A stretch of DNA of 64,000 nucleotides from Mycobacterium terramassiliense (GTDB lineage: Bacteria; Actinomycetota; Actinomycetes; Mycobacteriales; Mycobacteriaceae): positions 1,275,772-1,339,771 of the forward strand of contig NZ_LT717701.1 in assembly GCF_900157385.1 (NCBI RefSeq), written 5' to 3'. Position numbers and translations under genes: made by a program. Below the pieces are notes generated by a model, which had not been told where the DNA came from, ran no database searches, and saw only the letters and a program-made list of their open reading frames with translations. Below, piece after piece: positions 53,511 to 63,000 of the stretch (positions within the stretch are counted from its first letter, which is position 1; every line of letters begins with the position of its first letter).

Positions 53511-55028
53511 ATGGTCACGCGACTGTCGGGGATGGATGCGCTGTCGCTGCACACGCAGAGCTCGAGGATGCCCGCCCACACGGTCGCTCTGGTCATCATC
53601 GACGCGTCCGATCAGCTCAGCCACCAACGGCTACGCGAACTGGTGGCCGCGTCGCTGCCGCAGATGGCGCGCTTCCGCAGCCGACTGGTGGCCAAGCCGC
53701 TGGGGATTGGGCAGCCGGTGTGGGCCGAGATCGAGGACTATGACCCCTCCCCGCAGATTCATTGCGCAACGGTGCGCGCGCCCGGCGGTCGGCGCGAGTT
53801 GGCCGATCTCATCGCCCAGCTGAGCACCGGGCGAAACGATCGGCAGAATCACCTGTGGGAGGCGTGGAGCATCAACGGTCTGGCGGGCCGCCGTTGGGCA
53901 CTGGCGGTGAAGATGTCGCCCGCACTGAATGACGGGGCCGCAGGGGCGGCGTCCTTGTGGCCGCGGCTACTGACTGCCGGGCCCCATGCCGACCCTGCCA
54001 AGAATCTGCCGACCGAGCCGAGCCTCGGCTCGGCTCCCACCGGCCGCGAACTGATTGCCGACGTGGTGACCGAGCTGGTCGAGAACCACGTCACCGGCAT
54101 GTGGCTGATCGCCGACACCGTGTCGGGTGTGCTGCAGGCCGCCAGCAGCCGGCTGCTCCGCGCGCGCCAACGTCGACCGACGACCCCGTCGACGTCGTCG
54201 ATGAGTGGGCCGGTGCCACGCACGGTGTTCAACGCGCCGCTGACCAAACGGCGCGCGGTGGCATTTGCCTCCATTCCGTTGGCGGACGTGAAGACGGTGA
54301 GCGATGCGTTCGGGGGCAGCATCACCAACGTCGTTCTCGCCGCGTGCGCGCTGTCTTTGCGCGCCTGGCTGCAACGACACGACACGGTGCCCGACGGTCC
54401 GCTGTTAATGCGGATGCCGTTCGAGTTGCCGGCCACGGAATCCCCCCGGATGGGCAGGGCGTTGACGGTGGGGCGACTCCGCATCCCGGTACACCTAGAC
54501 GACCCTGTGCAGGTCCTGGCCAATCTCCACACCGCCACCGAACGGCTGAACGCAATCCGGAGCCGCAGCAACGAAAATAGTCCCGCAATTGATTCGGAGA
54601 CGATGGCCTCGCTCATCCCGCCGGCGGTAGCTCACGTGGGTGCGCAGCTCTACGCTCGATCAGGCCTGCGGCGTCAGCTCGAGCCGATCTGTCATGGCAG
54701 TGTCTCCTCGACTGCCATCGAGCCGGTGCCGGCGTACTGTGCCGGCGCCAAGGTCATCGGCATGCACACCGTGGCACCACTGGCCGAGGAAAGTGGGTTG
54801 AACATCGCGATGACCTCCCGCGGCGAAGATCTGGATGTGAGCGTGTGCGCGTGCCCCGACAACGTACCGGCGGTCGACGATCTCGCGTCCGGGATCGCGC
54901 ACTCACTCGACATTCTGGTGGCGGCCGCACAGGAATCTCCTCGGGGGCAAGGCCGTTCCGTCGTTACAGAGATGACGACGCACCCCGTGAATCGTTCACG
55001 CGGCAGAAGCTCTGACTGGTTCAAGTGA
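53511..55028 (+). CDS. WS/DGAT-like acyltransferase family protein with altered active-site motif
   Basis: 505 residues, ATG 53511. It has the overall layout of mycobacterial wax ester synthase/diacylglycerol acyltransferases: MVTRLSGMDALSLHTQSSRM at the N terminus, LVAKPLGIGQPVW and HLWEAWSINGLAGRRWALAVKM. Later it has a second-half segment SIPLADVKTVSDAFGGSITNV and the C-terminal VSVCACPDNVPAVDD. The HHxxxDG motif is replaced by SPALNDG (about residues 138-144): both His are lost, Asp-Gly kept. It may be inactive as an acyltransferase or use another mechanism. Confidence 0.85.
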   Translation: MVTRLSGMDALSLHTQSSRMPAHTVALVIIDASDQLSHQRLRELVAASLPQMARFRSRLVAKPLGIGQPVWAEIEDYDPSPQIHCATVRAPGGRRELADLIAQLSTGRNDRQNHLWEAWSINGLAGRRWALAVKMSPALNDGAAGAASLWPRLLTAGPHADPAKNLPTEPSLGSAPTGRELIADVVTELVENHVTGMWLIADTVSGVLQAASSRLLRARQRRPTTPSTSSMSGPVPRTVFNAPLTKRRAVAFASIPLADVKTVSDAFGGSITNVVLAACALSLRAWLQRHDTVPDGPLLMRMPFELPATESPRMGRALTVGRLRIPVHLDDPVQVLANLHTATERLNAIRSRSNENSPAIDSETMASLIPPAVAHVGAQLYARSGLRRQLEPICHGSVSSTAIEPVPAYCAGAKVIGMHTVAPLAEESGLNIAMTSRGEDLDVSVCACPDNVPAVDDLASGIAHSLDILVAAAQESPRGQGRSVVTEMTTHPVNRSRGRSSDWFK

Positions 55029-55099
55029 GCCCCCGCTGCCGTCGCGAGCGGCAGCTTGTCGTCCGTTCATGCATCCGCCCGTGGCCACTGCGGGAAGGA

Positions 55100-56827
55100 T
55101 CAGAAGCTCCCGTACGGCGTGCCGGTCAGGATCGAGTAACCCGCCTCCCCGAGGACCGCGACTTCCAAACCGCCCAGCATCGGCAGCAATCCGACGTCGG
55201 CGGCGACCGGGTTGCCAAACGCGTTGATGAGCCCGTCGAGGGGCTGGCCGTTGACCATTTGCGCGATCCCGTTCAGGAACAGGTTGACGTCATACGACGG
55301 CAGGGAGGCGAGGGCGGCCGTCGCGATGTCTGCCGTCGGAAGCAGCGTCGAGTAGGCGGTCGAGAATGCCGTCGTCCCGGCGCCGACGATCTGGGTGTTC
55401 GCCGCCTCCAGGCCCGAGAGAAGGTCGGTGATCGTGGGCGGCCCGGCGGGCAGGGCCGGTGTGCCGGACCCCGGCGCACCTGACGCAAGCGCCTGCGCCA
55501 TGTCCTGCAGCGACGGCAGCTGCGGTGGTCCCTCGGCGCGGAAGTCGCCGATCGCGGCGCCGATTCCCTGGTGGATCCCACTGATCAGGGCGGGCCCTAG
55601 GGCGGTGGTGTCGCTGCGCGGCGGCAAGAATCCGAAGGGGGTGGTCACATTGGCCGGTCCGGTGGACCAGCCGAAATTCGGGTCGCCGTAGCCCCAATTG
55701 ACGACAGGCGTCAAAACCGGTTGCACCAAATCCGCGATCGGGTTCCCGACGTAGGGGATGAGCCGCACCGGATCCAGCAGCGGCAGGTTCTGGTTGGGAA
55801 TCATGTAGAAGGTGGTCTGGGTGGGGCCCTGTGTCGGCAGCACAATCGCCGAATTGACCTGAGTCGACGTCAGGGTGTCATAGCCCGTGTGCACCGTCAC
55901 CATGCCCGCCAGGGCATTCAAGTCGGAGAAGATGTCGATCGGGTATCGCGGGAAGTCGGCCCAGCCGTCGTATTCCAGGGTGTAAACCTTGGTGACGAAG
56001 TCGTTGGTCGGCATCGGGCCGAGGGTCGAAAAGCCCAGCGTCGGCAAGTTAAGACCCGGGAACCGCGCGTCCCAGCCCCCGTTGGGGTTCATCGAATTGC
56101 CAAGCAGCACAAAATTTATCGGTAGATTGCTCGGCGTGCCGCCGGGATCCAATAACCGCATTTCGAGCGCGGCGATGTTGGCGCCCTGCGAGTAGCCCAG
56201 TACGTTGACGGTGTTTCCGGCGGCAAGTTGCTGTTGGATCGCGTTATTCAGGGTCGTGACGCCGCGGGCTATCGATATGTTTTGCATCAGGTCTTTGATG
56301 CCGCTATCCGGATATTCTCCGGCCGGCATGGAGAGGGCTTGGACGAGGCCAACGGGGAAATTGGGCATGACGTACTTGGTGACAACGTTGGTCACGAAGT
56401 CTTGCGGAGGTATCGGTGTTCCGCTGCCACCCAAGACGAAAGTGACGACCGGGTCCCCCAGCGCCGCATTCGTCATCGCGGGCAGCGCCCCGGCGCCGCC
56501 GCCCACGCCGGCAGTGGAGCCGCTGGTCGCGGCGAGCGCGGCCCGGCCGGCGGCCTCGGTGTCGGCGTAGGCGTCACCCGCCGCCCCCAGCGCCCGGGCG
56601 AGCTCACCGTGGACCGCCGCCGCCCGCCCGATCAGCGTTCCCCACTCCTGGCCGTACGCGTTGAACAGTCTGGCCACCGCGGCGGATATTTCGTCGGCGG
56701 CTGCCGCCGCCACTGCGGTTGTTCTGCCCGCCGCGGCCGCCGCGGCCTCATGGATCGTCGAACCAATCGCCGCTACATCCGCGGCCGCTCTCGCCATCAC
56801 CTGCGGCTGAGCGAGCACGTACGTCAT
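55100..56827 (-). CDS. PE-PPE domain protein with N-terminal PE domain
   Basis: 575 residues from ATG 56827. The PE domain occupies residues 1-90 (MTYVLAQPQVMARAAADVAAI, then LFNAYGQEWGTLIGRAAAVH). It is followed by the PE-PPE alpha/beta-hydrolase domain (about 130-370), with nucleophile motif VNVLGYSQGANIAALEM and catalytic His likely in MVTVHTGYDTL. The long C-terminal region ends GLEVAVLGEAGYSILTGTPYG. PE proteins are secreted by type VII systems; the hydrolase part is related to esterases/lipases. The reading frame extends upstream to 57901 but overlaps the CocE gene and has no domain there. Confidence 0.93.
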   Translation of the reverse strand: MTYVLAQPQVMARAAADVAAIGSTIHEAAAAAAGRTTAVAAAAADEISAAVARLFNAYGQEWGTLIGRAAAVHGELARALGAAGDAYADTEAAGRAALAATSGSTAGVGGGAGALPAMTNAALGDPVVTFVLGGSGTPIPPQDFVTNVVTKYVMPNFPVGLVQALSMPAGEYPDSGIKDLMQNISIARGVTTLNNAIQQQLAAGNTVNVLGYSQGANIAALEMRLLDPGGTPSNLPINFVLLGNSMNPNGGWDARFPGLNLPTLGFSTLGPMPTNDFVTKVYTLEYDGWADFPRYPIDIFSDLNALAGMVTVHTGYDTLTSTQVNSAIVLPTQGPTQTTFYMIPNQNLPLLDPVRLIPYVGNPIADLVQPVLTPVVNWGYGDPNFGWSTGPANVTTPFGFLPPRSDTTALGPALISGIHQGIGAAIGDFRAEGPPQLPSLQDMAQALASGAPGSGTPALPAGPPTITDLLSGLEAANTQIVGAGTTAFSTAYSTLLPTADIATAALASLPSYDVNLFLNGIAQMVNGQPLDGLINAFGNPVAADVGLLPMLGGLEVAVLGEAGYSILTGTPYGSF

Positions 56828-56931
56828 CGGTCCCTCCCTCCCACGCCAGCATAAAGGGGGCCGGGGGGCGGGGCGGGCGTTCAGGCCAGACGTTCGTCGG
56901 GCAAGTCTTCGGCCGCAAGGCCTTTCACTGG

Positions 56932-58653
56932 CTAGCCGAGCACCGGGATCAGCAGCCGCGACGACGAGCGAACCGTGTTGAGGCTGCTGGTCCCGACGCC
57001 GGCGTGCCGGAAAGACATGATCGCCGGGGCCGGCGGGTCCTGGTCGTCGCTGGTGAGTATCAGGCGGATGCGGTGGCCGACCCCGAACCGTCGAGCGTTG
57101 GGGACTAAGGGGATTCGATACGCGACATCCTCGCCCAGCGGCAGGCCCCGCGCGTTGCGGCACGGCAAGACCGGCGCACCGGGCCGGCTGGCCGCCTCGT
57201 CGACCTCGCGCAGGCTGGCGCGCAACCAGCCGGCGGTCACATCGGTGGTGGTGCCGTCGGGCGCCACGTCCTGCAGCGTCGCCATCCACGCGGTGTCGAG
57301 CGCGGTCGCCGAAGCGACCAGCCGTAGTTCGATGTCGCCGACGACGTCGAGGTCCTCGGCGAGCGGTGCGCCGGTCCAGGTCAGTGCCGACGGCGGGTCG
57401 ATCTTGCTGGGTTTGACGCGACCCAGGCCCGAGCCAAGGACCATGAATTCGCGACCGCCCGGCTCGCCCTCGTCCTCGCCCAGGGTGCCGTCGGCGCGCA
57501 GGGCGAGTTCGCGATGCGGGGCCCCCGATGGCGGCCACGATTCGGCGGTGCGCCACTCGTCGGCGCCGGGCAGGAAATACCGGATCGCTGGCCCCTCGGT
57601 GATGCCGGTGTCGCGGCCCTTGAGCCAATGGTCGTACCAGGCCAGCGCCTCGGTATGCATGCTTTCCCAGGGCCACGTCAGCCCGAACTTGCCCAGCATG
57701 CCCATCCGCACGCAGGCGTTGTCGGACAACCCTTTCCACGTGGCGAACGTCGAGGGGAGGTGCAGCGGCACGTTCTCCCAGTCGCAACCGAGGTAAACGG
57801 GAATGTCGATTTCCTTCAGCAGCGGCAACAGGTTTCGCGCCTCCCACCATTCGTCGCGGGTCGGATGCTTGACGGCCGCCTCCTGCCAGAGTTCGTCCCA
57901 CGGGTGCGGGTTGTGCGGCAGCCTGAGCACGTGGCGCAGCATGGTCACCGCCGCCTCGCCGTTGGCGGTTTCGAACTTCTTATGCACGCGTGGGCTTTTC
58001 AGCACCCGGCGGGCCAGGCCGACGGGCTTGCTGCGCCACAGCCTGTCGCTGCGCTCGGAGGTCAGTCCCGTCATGGCCAGGAACGGCGTCACGAAAGACG
58101 AACTCAGCAAGCCGTGGTGGTTCGCGCCGTCGTACAGGTCCGCCGTCACGGCCAGCGGGAAGATCGCCTTGAGGTGGGGCGGGCGCTCGACGGCCGCTTC
58201 GAGCTGGGTCATCGCGAAGTAGCTGATGCCGATCATGCCGACGTTGCCGTCGCACCAGGGTTGCGCCGCGACCCACTCGACGAGGTCGTACACGTCGCGG
58301 CGTTCCTGAGCGTCGAACAAAGTGAAGGTGCCGCCCGAGCCGCAGGTGCCGCGCAGGTTGGCGATGACGTGCGCGTAGCCCCGCGGCACCCAGAAGTCGG
58401 TGACGCCCGCCTCGACGAATCCGGCGGGGGCGCCCAGGTCCTGCAGCTGTCGCGGGTAGGGGGAGGCGGCCAGCAGCGCCGGGAACCGGCCGTCGGCGTC
58501 GGGCCGATGGATGTCGGCCAAAAGCCGTGTGCCGTCGCGCATGGCGATGGCGGTGTTGATGTCGCTGCGCTTCGCGCATTGGGGCTCGCTGAGGTTGCGG
58601 TATTGCCGGCCGGTGGTCTGCGGGCCGTTGAGCGCCGGGGTGGTTCTTGCCAT
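56932..58653 (-). CDS. CocE/NonD-type hydrolase (S15 peptidase-like)
   Basis: 573 residues. The alpha/beta-hydrolase with nucleophile GNVGMIGISYFAMTQLEAAV (about residue 140) has a preceding AMRDGTRLLADIHRPDADGRFPALL motif typical of CocE/Xaa-Pro dipeptidyl-peptidase-like proteins. The acid and His are likely in YLGCDWEN and SMHTEALAWYDHWLKG regions. The C-terminal jelly-roll domain (LRLVASATALDTAWMATLQDV) is typical of the S15 family. The substrate (an ester or amide) is unknown. It is divergent from the TetR gene across a palindromic operator, which probably represses it. Confidence 0.92.
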   Translation of the reverse strand: MARTTPALNGPQTTGRQYRNLSEPQCAKRSDINTAIAMRDGTRLLADIHRPDADGRFPALLAASPYPRQLQDLGAPAGFVEAGVTDFWVPRGYAHVIANLRGTCGSGGTFTLFDAQERRDVYDLVEWVAAQPWCDGNVGMIGISYFAMTQLEAAVERPPHLKAIFPLAVTADLYDGANHHGLLSSSFVTPFLAMTGLTSERSDRLWRSKPVGLARRVLKSPRVHKKFETANGEAAVTMLRHVLRLPHNPHPWDELWQEAAVKHPTRDEWWEARNLLPLLKEIDIPVYLGCDWENVPLHLPSTFATWKGLSDNACVRMGMLGKFGLTWPWESMHTEALAWYDHWLKGRDTGITEGPAIRYFLPGADEWRTAESWPPSGAPHRELALRADGTLGEDEGEPGGREFMVLGSGLGRVKPSKIDPPSALTWTGAPLAEDLDVVGDIELRLVASATALDTAWMATLQDVAPDGTTTDVTAGWLRASLREVDEAASRPGAPVLPCRNARGLPLGEDVAYRIPLVPNARRFGVGHRIRLILTSDDQDPPAPAIMSFRHAGVGTSSLNTVRSSSRLLIPVLG

Positions 58654-58656
58654 AGT

Positions 58657-58714
58657 TTCACGCTACGTTGAGACTAGTCTCAACGCAAGATGAAATTTCA
58701 CGCTATGGTGAAAC
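58657..58714. promoter_or_regulatory. Palindromic operator between CocE and TetR genes
   Basis: GTTGAGACTAGTCTCAAC at 58667-58684 is a perfect palindrome, extending to 20 bp with flanking C and G. TTTCACGCTA occurs at 58657 and again at 58696 followed by TGGTGAAA, which makes a second, weaker dyad next to the TetR start. The arrangement between divergent genes fits TetR auto-repression and CocE control. Confidence 0.7.
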
Positions 58715-58715
58715 G

Positions 58716-59312
58716 ATGCCGAAGCACCCGGGGCCGCGCGACGAGCGGGGCGTGCTGGCGGCGCGCATCCTGTCGGCGGCGCGCGACGAATTCGCCGAAC
58801 ACGGCTGGGCCGGCACCGCGATTCGGGCCGTCGCCCGCTCCGCCGAAGTCGACCCGGCGTTGATCTACCACTACTTCGGCTCCAAGGAAGGCCTGCTCGA
58901 CGCCGCCACCACGCCGCCGCAGAAATGGCTCGATTCGGTCACCCAGACATGGGCCACGCCCAAGGCGGAACTGGGCGAGCGACTGATCCGCAACGTCCTG
59001 GAGATTTGGGCGGACGAGGACGTGGGGTCCGTGCTGCGCGCGGTGGTGCTGACCGCGGCCCATGAGACGACAACCCGCGACAAGCTGCGGCTGATCGTCG
59101 AGCGCGGGTTGATCGGTGAATCCACGCTGGGCGATGACGAGGACGAGCGGCTGCGTCGCAGCGGCCTGATCTCCAGCCAGTTGATCGGCTTCGCGTTGTT
59201 GCGTTACGTCTGGAAGATCGAGCCGATCGCGTCGATGTCCGACGACGAGGTGGTCGCGGCGCTGGGGCCCAACCTGCAGCGCTACGTCGATGGCGACATC
59301 GCCCCGAATTGA
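58716..59312 (+). CDS. TetR/AcrR-family regulator
   Basis: 198 residues, ATG 58716. The N-terminal HTH is ARILSAARDEFAEHGWAGTAIRAVARSAEVDPALIYHYFGSKEGLLDA; the C-terminal ligand domain is all-helical. Probable repressor of the divergent hydrolase. Confidence 0.92.
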   Translation: MPKHPGPRDERGVLAARILSAARDEFAEHGWAGTAIRAVARSAEVDPALIYHYFGSKEGLLDAATTPPQKWLDSVTQTWATPKAELGERLIRNVLEIWADEDVGSVLRAVVLTAAHETTTRDKLRLIVERGLIGESTLGDDEDERLRRSGLISSQLIGFALLRYVWKIEPIASMSDDEVVAALGPNLQRYVDGDIAPN

Positions 59313-59349
59313 CCGGGATCCGACCCGGCGGGCGGCGACAATTGCTCCC

Positions 59350-60051
59350 ATGTTCCGGTCGTGGCGGTGGCTTTCGCTCGTGGCGGCCGCCGAACTGCTC
59401 ACGCTCGGCGGTGCCGCCACCGCGCAGGCCGGGCCCGACGTGCCGCCCGTCAGCGACGCGGCGCGCGCGGCTGGATTCATCGACGTGCGCACGGTGGTGC
59501 CCGACGCGATCATCGACCTGCGCTACGCGACGACGAACAATTTCACCCACACGCAGCTGTACCCGTCCGACGCCCGATGCCTGGTGCATCAATCCATGGG
59601 CCCGGGGCTGGCGGCGGCCGCGACCGCGCTGCGCGCACAGGGTCACGTGCTGGTGTTCTGGGACTGCTACCGGCCGCACGACGTCCAGGTCGAGTTGTTC
59701 AACGCGGTCCCGAACCCCGCCTGGGTGGCCCGCCCCGGTCAGTACGCGCACAGCCATGAGTCCGGGCGTTCGGTGGACGTGACGTTCACCAGCGTGCAGG
59801 ACCAGTGCCCGGCGGAGCGCCACGCCGACGGCCTGTGCCTGGCCGACATGGGCACCGACTTCGACGATTTCTCCTCGCGCGCAACGGCATACGCCACCCA
59901 GGGCGTCAGCGCCGAAGCCCAGGCGAACCGCGCCCGGCTGCGGGACGCCATGAAATACGGCGGGCTGGCGCCGTACTCCGGGGAGTGGTGGCACTTCGAC
60001 GGCCCGGGTGCCGGTGTCGACCGCCCGATCCTCAACGTCCCGGTGGACTGA
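59350..60051 (+). CDS. D-Ala-D-Ala dipeptidase-like protein (VanX family), secreted
   Basis: 233 residues, ATG 59350. Signal peptide of about 25 residues (WLSLVAAAELLTLGGAATAQA). Zinc-site motifs: SHESGRSVDVTF (His and Asp, as in the VanX SxHxxGxAxD pattern) and EWWHFDG (Glu and the third ligand His). It would cleave D-Ala-D-Ala or a related dipeptide in the cell envelope. It lies 37 bp after the TetR gene. Confidence 0.92.
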   Translation: MFRSWRWLSLVAAAELLTLGGAATAQAGPDVPPVSDAARAAGFIDVRTVVPDAIIDLRYATTNNFTHTQLYPSDARCLVHQSMGPGLAAAATALRAQGHVLVFWDCYRPHDVQVELFNAVPNPAWVARPGQYAHSHESGRSVDVTFTSVQDQCPAERHADGLCLADMGTDFDDFSSRATAYATQGVSAEAQANRARLRDAMKYGGLAPYSGEWWHFDGPGAGVDRPILNVPVD

Positions 60052-60111
60052 GTCGTCTCGCAATGCGAGATATATGTTTCATATCATGAATCTGGCGGTA
60101 GGCTTCACGCC

Positions 60112-60921
60112 ATGAATGCAGGGCCGGCCAAGTACACGCACGGACATCACGAGTCGGTGCTACGCAGCCACCAGCGGCGCACCGCAGAGGACTCCGCGGC
60201 CTATCTGCTGCCCCACCTGAAGCCGGGTTCGTCGGTGCTCGACATCGGCTGTGGCCCCGGCACGATCACCGCCGACCTCGCCGAGCGGGTGGCGCCCGGA
60301 ACGGTGCTGGCCGTCGACCAGTCCGCCGATGTCCTCGAGGTGGCCCGCGCCGAGATCGAGCGGCGCAACCTGCCCAACGTCACGTTCGCCACCGCGGACG
60401 TGCACCGGCTCGATTTCCCCGACGACGCGTTCGACGTCGTCCACGCCCACCAGGTGCTGCAGCACGTCGCCGATCCGGTGCAGGCGCTGCGGGAGATGCG
60501 CCGCGTGTGCCGGCCGGGCGGCATCGTCGCGGCGCGCGACGCCGACTACGCCGGCTTCATCTGGTTTCCGCTGATCCCCGGGCTGGATTTGTGGCTCGAC
60601 CTCTACGGCAAGGCGCACCGCGCCAACGGCGGCGAACCGGATGCGGGCCGGCGGCTGCTGTCGTGGGCGCTGGCGGCCGGCTTCGACGACGTCACGCCGA
60701 CGGGCAGCGTCTGGTGCTACGCGACGCCCGAAACCCGCGAGTGGTGGGGCGGGATGTGGGCCGACCGGATCCTGCACTCCAGCGTCGGTCGCGAGCTGAT
60801 CGCCTCGGGCCTGGCCACCCCCGCGCAGCTCGACGACATCGCGGCCGCATGGCGCTCCTGGGCCGCGGCGCCGGACGGCTGGCTGTCGATCCCGCACGGC
60901 GAAATCCTCTGCCGGGCGTAG
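60112..60921 (+). CDS. SAM-dependent methyltransferase (UbiE/MenG-like)
   Basis: 269 residues, ATG 60112. Motif I: SSVLDIGCGPGTITADLAERV (about residue 40), then VLAVDQSADVLEVARAEI and the post-motif DAFDVVHAHQVLQHVADPVQALREM. Substrate unknown. Confidence 0.9.
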   Translation: MNAGPAKYTHGHHESVLRSHQRRTAEDSAAYLLPHLKPGSSVLDIGCGPGTITADLAERVAPGTVLAVDQSADVLEVARAEIERRNLPNVTFATADVHRLDFPDDAFDVVHAHQVLQHVADPVQALREMRRVCRPGGIVAARDADYAGFIWFPLIPGLDLWLDLYGKAHRANGGEPDAGRRLLSWALAAGFDDVTPTGSVWCYATPETREWWGGMWADRILHSSVGRELIASGLATPAQLDDIAAAWRSWAAAPDGWLSIPHGEILCRA

Positions 60922-60993
60922 TGAGAAACGCAACGTCCCAGGTCAACGCTACGGTATTGGCATTCTCTTTTTTTGCAAGTACGTTATTCATCG

Positions 60994-62571
60994 ATGGATA
61001 ACGCTGCTCAGACACCGTCCGGCATCCCGCTGCGGCCCGTGTACGGGCCGGCGGACAGGACCGCGGAACCGCCGCCGCCCGGGGAGTTTCCCTTCACCCG
61101 GGGCAACTTCGCATCGGGTTATCGCGGCAAGCTGTGGACCTTCCGGCAGTACTCCGGTTTCGGCACCGCCGAGGAATCCAACCGCCGCTACCGATACCTG
61201 CTGGACCAGGGCGGGACGGGCCTGTCGGTGGCGCTCGACCTGCCCACCCAATGCGGGTATGACTCCGACGATCCCGAGTTCGGCGAGGAGGTCGGCCGGG
61301 TCGGCGTCGCGGTGGACACGTTGGCCGACTTCGAGATCCTGTTCGACGGCATCCCACTGGACAAGCTCAGCACGAGCATGACGATCAACGGCACCGCCGC
61401 GATCCTGCTGGCCTTCTATGTGGCCGCCGCCGAGCGAAAGGGCATCCCGCGGGCCAAGCTCACCGGGACCATCCAGAACGACATCCTCAAGGAGTACGCC
61501 TCGCGCGGGACCTGGATCTGGCCCCCCGAACCGTCGCTGCGGCTGATCGCCGACACCATCGAGTTCTGCGCGGCCGAGGTCCCCAGGTTCAACGCCATCT
61601 CCGTGGCCGGGGCGCACTTCCGCGACGCCGGCGCCAACGCCGTGCAGGAGATGGCGTTCACCCTGGCCGACGGCGTCACCTATTGCGACACCGTCGTCCA
61701 ACGCGGGCGGATGACCATCGACCAATTCGCCCCACAGATCTCGTTCTTCTTCTATACCCACGGCGACTTCTTCGAGGAGGTCGCCAAATACCGTGCGGGA
61801 CGGCGCCGTTGGGCGACGATCGTGCGGGAGCGCTACGGCGCGACGACGGACAAGGCGTCGATGTTCCGCTTCGGCTGCGTGTGTGGCGGTGCCTCCTTGT
61901 ATGCCCCGCAGGCGCAGAACAACTTGGTGCGGGTGGCCTACGAGGCGATGGCGGCGGTGCTCGGCGGCGTCCAGTCGATGTTCACCGCGGCATGGGACGA
62001 ACCGTTCGCGCTGCCCACCGAGGAGTCCACGACGCTGGCGCTGCGCACCCAGCAGATCCTGGCCTACGAAACCGGTGTCGCCAGCGTCGCCGACCCGCTG
62101 GGGGGCTCCTACTTCGTCGAGGCGCTCACCGACGCCACCGAGACCCGCATCATCGAGATCATGGACGACCTCGAGCGCCACGGCGGCATGGTCAGCGCGA
62201 TCGAGGACGGGTACCTGCAGGGGCTGATCGCCGACGAGGCCTTCCGCGTGCATCAGGACATCGAGGCGGGCACCCGTGCCGTCGTCGGGGTCAACCGATT
62301 CGTCTCCGAAGAGCCCGAGCCCGATGTCGTCACCTACGAACTCGACGCCGAGGGCCGCGACCTGCAGCTGAAGCGGCTCTCCAAGGTGAAGGCCGAAAGG
62401 GATTCGGGCGCAGTGCAATCCACGCTCGCGGAACTGTCCCGGGCCGCCGAAGGAACCGACAACCTGATGCACAAGCTGGTCGACTGCGCCAACGCGTACT
62501 GCACGGTCGGTGAGATGGTTGCCGCGCTCAAAGGGGTGTGGGGCGAATTCCAGCAACCGGTGGTGTTCTAA
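60994..62571 (+). CDS. B12-dependent acyl-CoA mutase, catalytic subunit (methylmalonyl-CoA-mutase type)
   Basis: 525 residues, ATG 60994. Core motifs: FRQYSGFGTAEESN (Tyr53) and LTGTIQNDILKEYASRGTWIWPP (Gln161, Arg171). In P. shermanii methylmalonyl-CoA mutase the aligned Tyr89 and Arg207 hold the substrate carboxylate; isobutyryl-CoA mutases have Phe and Gln. Both are conserved here, so a dicarboxylyl-CoA substrate such as methylmalonyl- or ethylmalonyl-CoA is predicted. The stop abuts the start of the B12-binding subunit gene (0 bp). Confidence 0.93.
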   Translation: MDNAAQTPSGIPLRPVYGPADRTAEPPPPGEFPFTRGNFASGYRGKLWTFRQYSGFGTAEESNRRYRYLLDQGGTGLSVALDLPTQCGYDSDDPEFGEEVGRVGVAVDTLADFEILFDGIPLDKLSTSMTINGTAAILLAFYVAAAERKGIPRAKLTGTIQNDILKEYASRGTWIWPPEPSLRLIADTIEFCAAEVPRFNAISVAGAHFRDAGANAVQEMAFTLADGVTYCDTVVQRGRMTIDQFAPQISFFFYTHGDFFEEVAKYRAGRRRWATIVRERYGATTDKASMFRFGCVCGGASLYAPQAQNNLVRVAYEAMAAVLGGVQSMFTAAWDEPFALPTEESTTLALRTQQILAYETGVASVADPLGGSYFVEALTDATETRIIEIMDDLERHGGMVSAIEDGYLQGLIADEAFRVHQDIEAGTRAVVGVNRFVSEEPEPDVVTYELDAEGRDLQLKRLSKVKAERDSGAVQSTLAELSRAAEGTDNLMHKLVDCANAYCTVGEMVAALKGVWGEFQQPVVF

Positions 62572-63000
62572 ATGGCGGTGCGGATTCTGGTGGCCAAGCC
62601 CGGCCTTGACGGACACGACCGCGGCGCCAAGATCGTCGCGCGCACCCTGCGCGATGCCGGCTTCGAGGTGATCTACACCGGGATCCGGCAGCGCATCGAG
62701 GACATCGCCTCGATCGCCGTGCAGGAAGACGTGGCGGTGGTGGGCCTGAGCATCCTGTCCGGCGCCCACCTGACGCTCACCGCCCGCACCATCGAGGCGT
62801 TGCGGGCGGCCGATGCCGCCGACATCGCCGTCGTCGTCGGCGGAACCATTCCGCACGCCGACGTACCCAAGCTGTTGTCCGCCGGAGCCGCCGCCGTGTT
62901 TCCCACGGGGACATCGCTGGACGACCTGGTGCGCCAAATCCGGGCGTTGACCGGCACCGCGGACCCCGAGCAGAAGGAAACACCGTGCGCGTCGGAGTGA
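62572..63000 (+). CDS. B12-binding subunit of the acyl-CoA mutase
   Basis: 142 residues. The cobalamin-binding motif DxHxxG is in KPGLDGHDRGAKIVARTL (about residues 13-18), followed by VVGLSILSGAHLTL and VVVGGTIPHADVPKLLSAGAAAVFPTG. It completes a split, archaeal-type mutase. The next gene overlaps it by 16 bp. Confidence 0.94.
   Translation: MAVRILVAKPGLDGHDRGAKIVARTLRDAGFEVIYTGIRQRIEDIASIAVQEDVAVVGLSILSGAHLTLTARTIEALRAADAADIAVVVGGTIPHADVPKLLSAGAAAVFPTGTSLDDLVRQIRALTGTADPEQKETPCASE

Noticed and set aside
56828..57901. Upstream extension of the PE-PPE frame
   Set aside because: Overlaps the CocE gene in another frame and has no PE/PPE features; the PE domain begins at the ATG at 56827.
60988..62937. 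649-codon minus-strand open frame opposite the mutase genes
   Set aside because: Antisense shadow; the plus-strand mutase and B12-binding genes are unambiguous.
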